Assembly (NCBI RefSeq): GCF_002904295.1
Contig: NZ_PPHG01000094.1
Coordinates: 56,006-120,005 of the forward strand
Length of the DNA: 64,000 nt
DNA from: Amycolatopsis sp. CA-128772
Lineage (GTDB): Bacteria; Actinomycetota; Actinomycetes; Mycobacteriales; Pseudonocardiaceae
Reading direction: 5' to 3'
Shown: in pieces, positions 9,127 through 17,358 of the stretch
Numbering within the stretch: position 1 is the stretch's first letter
How the letters are laid out: every line of letters starts with the position of its first letter
Position numbers and translations under genes: made by a program
The notes under the pieces: model-generated
Told to the model about the DNA's origin: nothing
The model's input: the letters and a program-made list of their open reading frames with translations, nothing else
Database searches by the model: none

Positions 9127-9288
9127 ATGAGCGCCACCAAGTGGGAGTACGCCACCGTCCCTCTGCTGATCCACGCCACCAAGCAGATCCTCGACCAGTG
9201 GGGCGAGGACGGCTGGGAGCTGGTCACCGTGCTGCCGAACCCGAGCGGCGAGCAGCACGTCGCCTACCTCAAGCGTCCGAAGGGCTGA
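9127..9288 (+). CDS. DUF4177 small protein (Rv3678A-like)
   Basis: A 53-residue protein from ATG 9127 with the DUF4177 pattern: MSATKWEYATVPLL, then ILDQWGEDGWELVTV. The short alpha/beta fold is common in actinobacteria; its function is unknown. The upstream frame is ignored because ATG 9127 starts the conserved region exactly. It ends 5 nt before the RidA gene and is likely cotranscribed with it. Confidence 0.75.
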   Translation: MSATKWEYATVPLLIHATKQILDQWGEDGWELVTVLPNPSGEQHVAYLKRPKG

Positions 9289-9293
9289 TCCGG

Positions 9294-9749
9294 GTGAGCT
9301 GGAGCGAACGGCTGAAGGAACTCGGCATCGAGCTGCCGGGTGTGGCGGCTCCGCTGGCCGCGTACGTCCCCGCCGTGCAGAGCGGCAAGCACGTCTACAC
9401 CTCCGGCCAGCTGCCTTTCGTCGACGGCGTGCTCGCCGCGACCGGCAAGGTCGGCGCGGAGATCAGCCCGGAAGAGGCGAAGGGCCACGCCCGCACGTCG
9501 GCGCTCAACGCGCTCGCGGCCGTGCACGGGCTGGTGGGCATTGACAACGTCACGCGGATCGTCAAGGTTGTCGGCTTCGTGGCTTCCGCGGAAGGCTTCA
9601 CCGGCCAGCCCGCGGTCGTCAACGGCGCGTCCGAGCTGCTCGGCGAGGTCTTCGGCGACGCGGGCATCCACGCCCGCTCGGCCGTCGGCGTCGCGGAGCT
9701 GCCGATCGGCTCGCCGGTGGAGGTCGAACTGATCGTGGAGGTGCAGTGA
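9294..9749 (+). CDS. RidA/YjgF-family protein (probable imine/enamine deaminase)
   Basis: A 151-residue RidA-family protein. This family deaminates reactive enamine/imine intermediates made by PLP enzymes. The sequence shows TSGQLPFVDG near residue 42 and the C-terminal region SAVGVAELPIGSPVEVELIVEV, where classical RidA has a catalytic Arg in a RxxVxVxxLP segment. Here the Arg appears to be retained in ARSAVGVAELP. GTG 9294 gives a start at the conserved N-terminus. The next gene overlaps its stop (TGATG). Rv3678c is the positional equivalent. Confidence 0.85.
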   Translation: MSWSERLKELGIELPGVAAPLAAYVPAVQSGKHVYTSGQLPFVDGVLAATGKVGAEISPEEAKGHARTSALNALAAVHGLVGIDNVTRIVKVVGFVASAEGFTGQPAVVNGASELLGEVFGDAGIHARSAVGVAELPIGSPVEVELIVEVQ

Positions 9750-10375
9750 TGGACCCGGACATCGAGCAGTCCACGCACGAGCTGCTGCTCCGGCTGGCCG
9801 GGCGGCTGCCCGACCAGCTGCTGTGGCGGTTCCGCGACTGGCTCGGCGAGGGCGCCATGGGCACCCTCGCCCGGACCCTGCCGAGGTCTTTGCTTAAGCA
9901 CAGGATTGACCTCGACCAGACGGAGTACCGCCTGCTCGTGGCCGGGCTGATCCCGCACGGCGCCGACTGGCACCAGGTCAGTTCGACCCTGGGGGTAGAC
10001 GACGTCTCCGAGAACCGGTACACATTCACGTCGAGTGCGCCCGAATGGGTTAACTCGGTCGACTCCGTGTCCGTTCTGATCCACGCAACGTTGCGGGGTC
10101 GCCCGGACGTGGGGGAAGTGCGGCAGAGCTGGCGACACGTCGGTGTGGTCGGGCAGGGGACCGCCAAGCGCGTCCTGCTCATCACCGCGCAGGCCGGCTT
10201 GCCGAGGTTGACGGGCGAACTGCAGCGCGTGTTGCGGGTCCTGGGCGACGAAGAGCCCAGCGTCGAGGTCATCCCGCCGCGCTTCGACCTGCCGGGGTAC
10301 CACCGGGCCGCGCTGGCCGACTCAGAGCTGGTCTGCGTGGGCGCGGTGACGGGGAACCGGCTAGTAGCCGCATAG
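9749..10375 (+). CDS. Conserved actinobacterial hypothetical protein
   Basis: A 208-residue protein starting at ATG 9749 within TGATG, overlapping the ridA stop, which points to coupled translation. It is soluble, with no signal or membrane segment. Its N-terminal third is helical and leucine-rich (THELLLRLAGRLPDQLLWRFRDWL), and the C-terminal part looks alpha/beta (KRVLLITAQAGLP). It shares the phrase LLLRLAGR.PD with the next gene (LLLALAGRIDD), so the two may be distant relatives. No function can be assigned. Confidence 0.6.
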   Translation: MDPDIEQSTHELLLRLAGRLPDQLLWRFRDWLGEGAMGTLARTLPRSLLKHRIDLDQTEYRLLVAGLIPHGADWHQVSSTLGVDDVSENRYTFTSSAPEWVNSVDSVSVLIHATLRGRPDVGEVRQSWRHVGVVGQGTAKRVLLITAQAGLPRLTGELQRVLRVLGDEEPSVEVIPPRFDLPGYHRAALADSELVCVGAVTGNRLVAA

Positions 10376-10411
10376 CGCTCGCCCGCCAGCGAGCTGGGAG
10401 GGAGCAAGGCA

Positions 10412-11545
10412 ATGGTGGAGGTCCACGACGGCCCGCCCATGGACGGGTTCTCGGTGCCCCTGCGCCTGCACAACCTGTTGCTGGCCCTGGCGGGCCGGAT
10501 CGACGACAGCGCGCTCACCGAAGCGCGTGAGCTGATCGCCCGGGCCCACATCGACGAGGCGGTCGAGCTGACCACCGGCACGCTCATCGCGGGCCGGATC
10601 GCGGTCAGCTCCGCCGAGCAGCGCGAGCTCGCGCTCGTCCTCGAGATGAGCCGGTCGGACGCGACGCTGGCGAACGACCTGCTGGTCGACGAGGCCGAGC
10701 CGGTCAACACGCACCGGTTCACCGGCGAGAACGCGCCGGAGTTCGGCATCGCCGAGGCGCTCGACCGGACGCTGCAGGTGCTGCCGGACGTCCGGTCGGT
10801 GCACGCGGTGTGGCGCAACACGCCGGCCGGCAGCGTGCCGGGCGCGCTGCCGCAGCGCGTGGTGCTGGTCGAGCTGGGGCCGGAGGGCAACCCGCCCGCC
10901 GTTGCCTTCCGCGTCGACACGGCGCTGCGCCGGGCCGGCATCCACTCGGTCGTCGAGGTCAGCGGCCCGGGTGTCGCGCACTCCGAGTACCACCTGGCCG
11001 CTTCGGCGGCCGCGTCGCCGGCGTGGGTGACGGGGAGTACGTCGGCGCCCGCGTCGACCTACCGTCCCGAGCCGGCCAAGCCGCCGGCCCCGGTGAACCC
11101 GGAGCCGGTCGCGGAGTCGGGCAGCCGGCACAGCATGCGGTCGAGCAGCAGCACCACCACCACGGCGCCGGCCGAGCCGGTCGCCCCGGTGGTGCCGATC
11201 GTGTCGCCGCCGCCCGCCCCCGAGCCGCCCCGCAAGGCGCGGTCGGAGACGCGGGCGGAGCGCACCGCGGACCTCACCCCGGCCGAGGTGGCGCAGCTGC
11301 GGCAGGCGCTGGCCGAGGACCCGGAGAAGGGCCGCGAGATCGCCGCGGGCAAGCCGTCGATGCACGAGGTCGTCGAGCTGCCGGCGCTGGACCTGGACGA
11401 CCCGAGCCTGAGCGAGCGCGACCGGGCCCTGCTGCGGGAGCTGCACGCCGAGCTGGCCGAGCGCGAGCGGGCCGAGGCGGCGAAGATGCGGCTCAACGGC
11501 GCGTCCCGCTCCGGCGGCGACCAGCGCGGCTGGACCGCTCCGTAG
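10412..11545 (+). CDS. Conserved hypothetical protein with Pro/Ala-rich linker
   Basis: A 377-residue protein starting at ATG 10412 behind a strong RBS (GGGAGGGAGCAAGGC). Residues 1-195 form a folded domain beginning with FSVPLRLHNLLLALAGRI. Residues 200-285 are Pro/Ala/Ser-rich with an SSSSTTTT run, a likely disordered linker. The rest is charged and helical (LSERDRALLRELHAELAERERAE), a possible coiled coil. No catalytic motif is visible. It ends just before a terminator hairpin, so it closes the 9.1-11.5 kb transcript. Confidence 0.65.
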   Translation: MVEVHDGPPMDGFSVPLRLHNLLLALAGRIDDSALTEARELIARAHIDEAVELTTGTLIAGRIAVSSAEQRELALVLEMSRSDATLANDLLVDEAEPVNTHRFTGENAPEFGIAEALDRTLQVLPDVRSVHAVWRNTPAGSVPGALPQRVVLVELGPEGNPPAVAFRVDTALRRAGIHSVVEVSGPGVAHSEYHLAASAAASPAWVTGSTSAPASTYRPEPAKPPAPVNPEPVAESGSRHSMRSSSSTTTTAPAEPVAPVVPIVSPPPAPEPPRKARSETRAERTADLTPAEVAQLRQALAEDPEKGREIAAGKPSMHEVVELPALDLDDPSLSERDRALLRELHAELAERERAEAAKMRLNGASRSGGDQRGWTAP

Positions 11546-11560
11546 TCCTGGCTTACCCAA

Positions 11561-11590
11561 GGGCGGCACTTTCACGTGAAGGTGCCGCCC
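11561..11590 (+). terminator. Terminator hairpin of the CACGTG-palindrome family
   Basis: A 15-bp stem (11561-11575 with 11576-11590), one G-T wobble, 16 nt after the upstream stop and followed by TTGTGCTG. The core CACTTTCACGTG is shared with 6568-6622. Confidence 0.7.
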
Positions 11591-11654
11591 TTGTGCTGTC
11601 CGGCGTGCCACAACTGGGCGACGGGACGTCGGGTACCGGAGGTATGTTTCCCGG

Positions 11655-12473
11655 GTGGAGCAGCCAAAGGAGTTCGTCTTCGACATCCCGGTCGGCGCGG
11701 GGGTGGCCACCCGCGCGAACGCCGGCGGCCCGCCGGCGACGCCGAAGGACGCGGCCACCGTCATCCTGGTCCGGGACGGCGCCGACGGCGTCGAGGTCTT
11801 CCTCCAGCACCGGGTCAAGGGCATGCCGTTCGCAGGCGGGATGACCGTGTTCCCCGGCGGCGGGGTCGACCGGCGTGACGCCGACACCTCGGTGGCGTGG
11901 GCCGGGCCGGAGCCGTCGTGGTGGGCCTCGCGGTTCGGCTGCGACGAAGCGCTGGCGCGGGCGCTGACCTGCGCGGCGGTGCGCGAGACGTTCGAGGAGT
12001 CCGGCGTGCTGCTCGCGGGCAGCGCGGACGCGGTCGTCACCGGCGTCACGCCGTACGCGGCCGCCCGCCAGGCCCTGGAGACGCGCGAGGTGTCGCTGGC
12101 CGGCTTCCTCGCCGACGCCGGGCTCACCCTGCGGGCGGACCTGCTGCGCCCGTGGGCGCACTGGATCACGCCCGAGCAGGAGCCGCGCCGCTACGACACC
12201 CGCTTCTACGTCGCGAAGCTGCCCGAAGGCCAGGAGGCCGACGGGGCCACGTCGGAGGCGTCGAGCTCCGGCTGGCAGCGTCCCGAAGACGCCATCGCCG
12301 ACGCGCGCGAAGGCCGCCGGATGCTGATGCCGCCGACCTGGCTGACGCTGAGCGAGCTGGCCGGGTTCGCCACCGCCGACGACGTGCTGGCCGCGCCGCG
12401 CGAGATCGTCCGGATCGCGCCGACGCTGGTCCGCGAGAACGACCAGGTCCGCGTCGTGCTGGAGAAGCGATGA
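11655..12473 (+). CDS. Nudix hydrolase family protein
   Basis: A 272-residue protein starting at GTG 11655. The Nudix signature is split: FPGGGVD near residue 60 and CAAVRETFEESGVLL near residue 107 (the RExxEExGU helix), with an insertion of about 35 residues between them. That arrangement occurs in eukaryotic NUDT19-like and actinobacterial relatives that act on CoA esters or similar diphosphates; the substrate here is unknown. The downstream MBL gene overlaps its stop by 4 nt (ATGA). It begins a three-gene coupled unit with the MBL hydrolase and glutaredoxin. Confidence 0.8.
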   Translation: MEQPKEFVFDIPVGAGVATRANAGGPPATPKDAATVILVRDGADGVEVFLQHRVKGMPFAGGMTVFPGGGVDRRDADTSVAWAGPEPSWWASRFGCDEALARALTCAAVRETFEESGVLLAGSADAVVTGVTPYAAARQALETREVSLAGFLADAGLTLRADLLRPWAHWITPEQEPRRYDTRFYVAKLPEGQEADGATSEASSSGWQRPEDAIADAREGRRMLMPPTWLTLSELAGFATADDVLAAPREIVRIAPTLVRENDQVRVVLEKR

Positions 12474-13240
12474 CCGCCCCCGCGTACGGCGTGCTGCGCC
12501 AGGTCTCCGGGACGGCGTCGGTGCTGCTGGAGAACAACCCGTCGTCGATGACGCTCGAAGGCACCAACAGCTGGGTGCTGCGGGCGGCGCCGGACGTGCC
12601 GGCCGTCGTCGTCGATCCGGGCTACCGCGACCTCGAGCACCTGGAGCTGCTGGCCGGGGCGGGCGCGGTGGAGCTGGTCCTGCTGACCCACTTCCACCCC
12701 GACCACGCCGAGGGCGCGCCCTGGTTCGCCGAGCGCGTCGGCGCGCCGGTGCGGGCGTTCGACCCCGCGCTGTGCGTCGGTGCCTCGTCCTTCGTGGACG
12801 GTGAAGTGATCTCGGCGGGCGGCCTGTCGATCCGGGTGCTGCACACCCCGGGGCACACCGGCGACTCGGTGTCGCTGGTGCTCGACGGCCAGGTGCTGAC
12901 CGGCGACACCATCCTCGGCCGCGGCACCACGGTGCTGCACGACCTCGGCGACTACCTGCGGTCCCTGCGCAAGCTCATCGAGCTCCCGCCGGGCACGGTG
13001 GGGCTGCCCGGCCACGGTCCGGAGCTCCTCGACCTGCCCGCGACCGCCCGCGAGTACCTTGCCCACCGGGAACAGCGGCTCGACCAGGTGCGTTCGGCTT
13101 TGCAGACGCTCGGGGCGGACGCGACACCCCGCCAGGTCGTCGAGGTCGTGTACGCCGACGTCGACCGGGCGTTGTGGGCGCCTGCCGAGCTGAGCGTGCA
13201 GGCGCAGCTGGACTACCTGCGGTCTGAGGAGAACGGATGA
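12470..13240 (+). CDS. MBL-fold metallohydrolase (LACTB2/glyoxalase II-like)
   Basis: A 256-residue metallo-beta-lactamase-fold hydrolase. The metal motif THFHPDHAEGAPWF near residue 79 supplies the HxHxDH ligands, HTPGHTGDS near 128 the third His, GDTILGRGTT the bridging Asp, and GLPGHGP the last His. The C-terminal segment with EYLAHREQRLDQVRSAL is typical of the LACTB2-like group, some of which are RNases. It starts at ATG 12470 in ATGA overlap with the Nudix gene and overlaps the glutaredoxin start the same way. Rv3677c is the positional equivalent. Confidence 0.87.
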   Translation: MTAPAYGVLRQVSGTASVLLENNPSSMTLEGTNSWVLRAAPDVPAVVVDPGYRDLEHLELLAGAGAVELVLLTHFHPDHAEGAPWFAERVGAPVRAFDPALCVGASSFVDGEVISAGGLSIRVLHTPGHTGDSVSLVLDGQVLTGDTILGRGTTVLHDLGDYLRSLRKLIELPPGTVGLPGHGPELLDLPATAREYLAHREQRLDQVRSALQTLGADATPRQVVEVVYADVDRALWAPAELSVQAQLDYLRSEENG

Positions 13241-13488
13241 GCAACGTCGAGGTCGAGTTCTACTGGCGCCCGGGCTGCGGCTTCTGCGCCGCCCTGGAGC
13301 GCCCGTTGTCGAAGAGCGGCTTCACCGTCCGCGCGATCAACATCTGGGAGGACCCGGCGGCGGCCGCACGGGTCCGCGAGGTGGCGAACGGCAACGAGAC
13401 GGTGCCGACGGTGATCGTGGGCTCGAAGGCCATGGTGAACCCGTCGTTCGCCGAGGTCGAGGCGGCGGTCAAGGCCGCGTCGGCCTGA
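13237..13488 (+). CDS. Glutaredoxin/mycoredoxin-like thiol oxidoreductase
   Basis: An 83-residue thioredoxin-fold protein with active site CGFC at residues 14-17 (YWRPGCGFCAALERPL), the cis-Pro segment ETVPTVIVG and a C-terminal helix. In mycothiol-producing actinobacteria such proteins (mycoredoxins) reduce protein-mycothiol mixed disulfides; the usual motif is CGYC, so Phe replaces Tyr. ATG 13237 overlaps the MBL stop (ATGA), giving tight coupling. Confidence 0.85.
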   Translation: MSNVEVEFYWRPGCGFCAALERPLSKSGFTVRAINIWEDPAAAARVREVANGNETVPTVIVGSKAMVNPSFAEVEAAVKAASA

Positions 13489-13596
13489 TCGCGGGCCGGG
13501 TCCGGCCGGAGGCGGTGCGGGTCATCCGGGCGTTGCCGCGCTTCGGCTCGTGGGAGCAGGTGTAGCAGGAGCGGGCGGGCGGGCGACTCACAGCCT

Positions 13597-14559
13597 GTGG
13601 ACGACGACCGCGCGATCGACTTCGTACTCAACGGCGAGCAGCACCGCCTGACCCGGGCCCAGGTGCTGCGCGCGGCCGGCCTGGGCGGCCCCGAGCCGAT
13701 CCGTACGCACTGGGTCGCGATCGGCGAGCTGCGGTGGCCGCCGCGGCAGATCTTCGAGCGTGCTCTCGGCGTGCCGCGGACCGACTTCATCTCGCACTAC
13801 GCGATCCGCCAGCTCCGGCGGCTCGGCTTCGCGACGAGCCCGCTGCCCCACGAGCCCGCCGTGCCGCCCGCCGCCGAACCGGCCGCCGAGCCGCCGCCGC
13901 TGGGGAACGACCTCGGGTCGGCGATCAAGTCGTTCATCGACCTGCACGACTTCTTCGGGCAGGAGGACCTCTCCAGCCGAGTGAGCCGGCTGGAGGACCG
14001 CCTGGAGGGCGCCGACCGCGAGACCGTCGAGGAGCGGGTGGCGCCCGAGGGCCTCACCGACGCCCTGCTCAAGGGCGCGCTGCTGGTGCGGACGCACGCC
14101 GGCCGCGTCAACGACCTCATCCACGCGGCGATGATCGTCCGGGCGCTGCCGAAGATCCTCGAACCAGGCGAACGCATCGTCCGGCGCCCGTCGCTGGCCT
14201 CGGGCAACGACGGCGGCCGCAAGTTCGACCTCGAGACCGACCGCCGCGTCGCCGAGTTCAAGGCCGCCCAGTGGAAGGGCCGCGACACGATGCGCAAGCG
14301 CCTGCTCGTCGCCGACCTGGTCGCCCTGGTCCTCGAACGCGGTGACCGCCGCGCCGAGCTGTACGTGCTCGGCACCCCGCCCATCGACTACCTGCGCACG
14401 AGCACGTCGACGGTCGACTGGGCCCTCGGCCGCTCGTCCCCGCACCTCCGGCAGGCCTACGAACAGCGCTTCGGGAGCGCCGCACTGACGGTCGGCCAGT
14501 TCACCGGCGGCCCGGCGGCCGACGTCGTCCTCCGCGACCTGCGGGAGATCATCGGCTGA
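13597..14559 (+). CDS. Possible PD-(D/E)XK nuclease-like protein with N-terminal recognition-type domain
   Basis: A 320-residue protein from GTG 13597. Residues 1-75 (TRAQVLRAAG, PPRQIFERALGVPRTDF, AIRQLRRLGF) resemble a small domain I associate with the N-termini of actinobacterial HNH and other endonucleases. A Pro/Ala linker and a helical middle follow. Near residues 207-225, KFDLETDRRVAEFKAAQWKG fits a PD-(D/E)XK core, with Asp spaced before an E-F-K triad. It overlaps the convergent clamp gene by 11 bp. Nuclease function is an inference from motif shape; no homologue of known function is recognised. Confidence 0.55.
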   Translation: MDDDRAIDFVLNGEQHRLTRAQVLRAAGLGGPEPIRTHWVAIGELRWPPRQIFERALGVPRTDFISHYAIRQLRRLGFATSPLPHEPAVPPAAEPAAEPPPLGNDLGSAIKSFIDLHDFFGQEDLSSRVSRLEDRLEGADRETVEERVAPEGLTDALLKGALLVRTHAGRVNDLIHAAMIVRALPKILEPGERIVRRPSLASGNDGGRKFDLETDRRVAEFKAAQWKGRDTMRKRLLVADLVALVLERGDRRAELYVLGTPPIDYLRTSTSTVDWALGRSSPHLRQAYEQRFGSAALTVGQFTGGPAADVVLRDLREIIG

Positions 14560-15610
14560 GCATGGGCATCAGGTAATACGTCAGTTCCACCTCCCCGGCC
14601 TCGGCCGCCCGCAGGACGCACGCCCGCATCCCCGGCTGGATCGACAGCACCACCCGCTCGCCCGCGAACGCGCCCAAGGCGTCCAGCAGGTACCGGGCCT
14701 GGAACGACGGCGACGTCCGGCCGCCGCCGACCTCGGCCTTCAGCGTCTCCTCCGCCTCGCCCGTGTCCTGCCGCGCGCTGGCCAGGCGCACGTGGGCGTC
14801 GCCGACCTCCAGCGTCAGCACGCGCCTGTCCTCGGCGTACACGCCGACCCGGCGGACCGCGGCCGCCAGGGCGTCGGCGTCCAGGGTCACGGTGGTGTCG
14901 ACCGAGCCCGAGGGGATCGAGTCCTCGGACAGGAAGCCGGCGTCGAGCACGGCGGTGCCGACCAGGCCACCCGGCCAGCTCACGCCGAACCGCCCCGGGC
15001 CGAGGTGCAGCCCGACGACGCCGCTCGCCTGGCGGGCCGCCTCCGCCAGGAGGGCCGCGGGCACCAGGACGTCCAGCGCGCCGGGGGCACGCAGCGGCAG
15101 CCGGGCCACGGCCATCCGGTAGCGGTCCGACGCGGTCAGCGTCAGCCGCTCGCCGTCCGTCTGCAGCCGGACGCCGGTGAACAGCGGGAGCGGATCGTCC
15201 TTCGCCGCCGTGCCCGCGACGATCCGCAGCGCCGAGGCGAACGCGGTGCCGTCCACTTCGGACACCCGGACCGGCGGCTCGGCGACGCCCCCGGCGCCGG
15301 GCAGCAACGGCAGCGCGAACCGGGCGTTGTCCAGCCGCAGCGCGAGGCGGCTGCCTTCGACGACCAGCCGCACGCGGTCGGCGTCGAGCACCTTCAACGT
15401 CTCGGCCAGCGGCGCCGCGGGCACGACGACCGAGCCGCCGGTGTGCGTGGTGGCCGGGCAGTCGAACCGGACGACGAGATCCGGATCGCTCCCGCCCACG
15501 CTCAGCCCGCCGGCATCGGCCAGCAGCCGCAGCCCGGAGCGGGCAGGCAGCAGCCGCGACGCGGCGGAGACGGCCGCGGAGAGCCGGTGGGCAGGCGCTG
15601 TGACGTCCAT
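14549..15610 (-). CDS. DNA polymerase III beta-subunit (sliding clamp) paralogue
   Basis: A 353-residue clamp-like protein with the three-domain DnaN pattern: N-terminal FDCPATTHTGGSVVVPA, the central LTASDRYRMAVARLPL characteristic of DnaN domain 2, and a C-terminus ending in TYYLMPMLSR, comparable to the LMPxRL hydrophobic-pocket end of DnaN. It is not beside dnaA or recF, so it is probably a second clamp, not the replicative one. It starts at ATG 15610. The MFS gene lies upstream in the same direction with a 73-bp gap; the nuclease-like gene converges on it with an 11-bp overlap. Confidence 0.8.
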   Translation of the reverse strand: MDVTAPAHRLSAAVSAASRLLPARSGLRLLADAGGLSVGGSDPDLVVRFDCPATTHTGGSVVVPAAPLAETLKVLDADRVRLVVEGSRLALRLDNARFALPLLPGAGGVAEPPVRVSEVDGTAFASALRIVAGTAAKDDPLPLFTGVRLQTDGERLTLTASDRYRMAVARLPLRAPGALDVLVPAALLAEAARQASGVVGLHLGPGRFGVSWPGGLVGTAVLDAGFLSEDSIPSGSVDTTVTLDADALAAAVRRVGVYAEDRRVLTLEVGDAHVRLASARQDTGEAEETLKAEVGGGRTSPSFQARYLLDALGAFAGERVVLSIQPGMRACVLRAAEAGEVELTYYLMPMLSR

Positions 15611-15683
15611 GCCCCCAAGCTAGCGGTGACCCCCGACAAAAACCGCTGACCTGCGAAAACGTAGGTCCGCGAGGGAGCAGCGT

Positions 15684-16940
15684 CTACGCGTTGACCAACG
15701 CGGGCGCGTCCGTGGTCTGCGGAGCCGGCCGGACCGTGCCGCGCAGCAGCCACACGACCAGCGCCAGCACCACCCCGGCCACGCTCGCGGTCAGGAAAGC
15801 CGCGCCCGGGCCGGCGTGCTCGACCACGTACCCGCTGACCGACTGGCCCATCGCCAGCCCCAGCGTCACCGCCGTGAGCACCCAGCCGAACGCCTCCGCC
15901 GCCGTCCCGGCCGGGGCGACCACCTCGATCGTCGTCGAGTGGGCCGTCGACTGGGGGGTGATCAGCGCCCCCGCCAGCAGCATCATCAGGGCCAGGCCCC
16001 ACAGGGACGACGGCCACGCCAGCAGCGCCACCAGCGCGCCGAACCCGCCGAGCAGGACCGGCAGCCGCAGGCCCGGCTGCCTCGGCCACGGCCGCAGGCT
16101 GTACGCGACGCCGAACGCCACCGAGCTCAGCGACCACGCCGACAGCAGCAGACCGCCGACGGACGCCTGGCCCGCCTCGGTGGCCGCCGCCGGGACCGCG
16201 ACCTCGACGAACCCGATCACCACGCCGAAGCCCAGTGCGGCGATCGCCAGCGTGCGCATGCCCGGGCTGGCCAGCGCGCCCAGCAGCGAGCCGGAAGCAC
16301 CCGAAGCGGAACCCCACGCCCGCACCGCCGGGCTCAGCGCGAACAGCACCGCGCCGGTGAACTGCAGCGCGACGCCCAGCACCAGGCCGGTGCCCGCCCA
16401 CGGCGCCATCACCAGCAGCCCGGCCAGGCCGGGGCCGAGGATGAAGAAGACCTCCATGCTGATCGCCTCGTACGAGAACGCCGCGTTGCGCGCGCCGCCC
16501 GGCGGGAGCAGCCGCGTCCACAGCGCCCGCGACGCCGACCCGACCATCGGTTCCGTCAGCCCGGTGGCCGCGCCCAGTGCGACGAGCGCCGCGGTCGCGG
16601 CGTGCGATTCGATGGCCGTCACGAGCGCGCTCATCGACAGCGCCAGCAGCAGGGAGACGATCAGCAGCGGCCGCGTCGGCCCGAACCGGTCGATCAGCCT
16701 GCCCTGCACCACCGCGCCCACCGACACCCCGACGAGCGAACCGGCCGAGACCAGCCCGGCGATGGCGAAGGAACCGGTCTCGCGCTGGACGTAGAGCAGG
16801 GCCGAAATGCCGATCATGGCGATCGGCAGGCGGGCGAGAACGGACGCGACGGCGGGCCACCGGGCCGCGCGGGTCGTCAGCGCGGTGCGGTAGTCGGCGA
16901 GGGACGTGCGGCTTTCGTGGTTCGAGACAGACTGGGACAC
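15684..16940 (-). CDS. MFS transporter, probable drug/metabolite exporter
   Basis: A 418-residue protein with about twelve hydrophobic helices. The loop 2-3 signature is GRLIDRFGPTRPLL, the usual MFS G-x-L-x-D-R-x-G-x-x-x motif. Pro/Gly-rich helices such as FILGPGLAGLL occur as in DHA-type exporters. The N-terminus is cytoplasmic and polar. It starts at ATG 16940 and has an inverted repeat about 20 bp upstream that could be a repressor site. Substrate is unknown; no regulator gene is adjacent. Confidence 0.85.
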   Translation of the reverse strand: MSQSVSNHESRTSLADYRTALTTRAARWPAVASVLARLPIAMIGISALLYVQRETGSFAIAGLVSAGSLVGVSVGAVVQGRLIDRFGPTRPLLIVSLLLALSMSALVTAIESHAATAALVALGAATGLTEPMVGSASRALWTRLLPPGGARNAAFSYEAISMEVFFILGPGLAGLLVMAPWAGTGLVLGVALQFTGAVLFALSPAVRAWGSASGASGSLLGALASPGMRTLAIAALGFGVVIGFVEVAVPAAATEAGQASVGGLLLSAWSLSSVAFGVAYSLRPWPRQPGLRLPVLLGGFGALVALLAWPSSLWGLALMMLLAGALITPQSTAHSTTIEVVAPAGTAAEAFGWVLTAVTLGLAMGQSVSGYVVEHAGPGAAFLTASVAGVVLALVVWLLRGTVRPAPQTTDAPALVNA

Positions 16941-16960
16941 ACGAGCAGTATGCCGCAGAG

Positions 16961-16976
16961 TGGTACGTCAGTACCA
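16961..16976. promoter_or_regulatory. Inverted repeat, candidate operator of the MFS gene
   Basis: TGGTACGTCAGTACCA is a perfect 6-bp inverted repeat with a 4-bp spacer, 20 bp before the MFS start codon. It lies where a repressor would block transcription. Confidence 0.4.
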
Positions 16977-17257
16977 GTTATTTACCGGTCAGGTGCGTCA
17001 CCGCCGGACGGGAAGTAGATCTTGAGACCGGCGCTGGAGGTCTCGATCGGGTAACACTCCCGATATTCTCCGTGAACTCCTGCAACGAAACGGCCCAGAC
17101 GGCGTCCTTGAGAGTGAATGGCCTTGAATTCGTGGGTATGGGCCGTGATGGTTGAACGACAGCACAGAAAAACCCAGCTCCCTCCGGCACACGGGTCGGG
17201 GCCTGGCCCGGAGGGCGGGGAGCGCGGATCGTCGGGGGATGGTCCGCGCAAACAACG
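16977..17257. other. Intergenic stretch without a convincing gene
   Basis: Several short overlapping frames exist on both strands, none with RBS plus conserved-looking protein. The AT content is higher than in neighbours around 17050-17165, suggesting promoter DNA. A short + strand frame from ATG 17118 is possible but lacks support. The stretch ends in a terminator-like hairpin, so an unannotated small RNA is possible. Confidence 0.3.
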
Positions 17258-17297
17258 AAGAGCCGGTGCGCCACGTCGGGGGTGGCGCCCGGCTCTT
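17258..17297. terminator. Terminator-like hairpin of unknown transcript
   Basis: A 16-17-bp stem with one bulge (17258-17274 with 17282-17297), followed on the + strand by TGTTA. It is separate from the crp terminator 13 bp further on. No + strand gene ends here, so either it terminates a small RNA from 17.0-17.25 kb or it backs up the crp terminator. Confidence 0.5.
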
Positions 17298-17310
17298 TGT
17301 TATGGGACAA

Positions 17311-17348
17311 CAAGAAGGCCCTCTCGGCGAACCGAGAGGGCCTTCTTG
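17311..17348 (-). terminator. crp terminator
   Basis: A perfect 17-bp stem (17311-17327 with 17332-17348) with a 4-nt CGAA loop, 11 bp after the crp stop on the minus strand. Confidence 0.8.
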
Positions 17349-17358
17349 TCGTGAAGAC

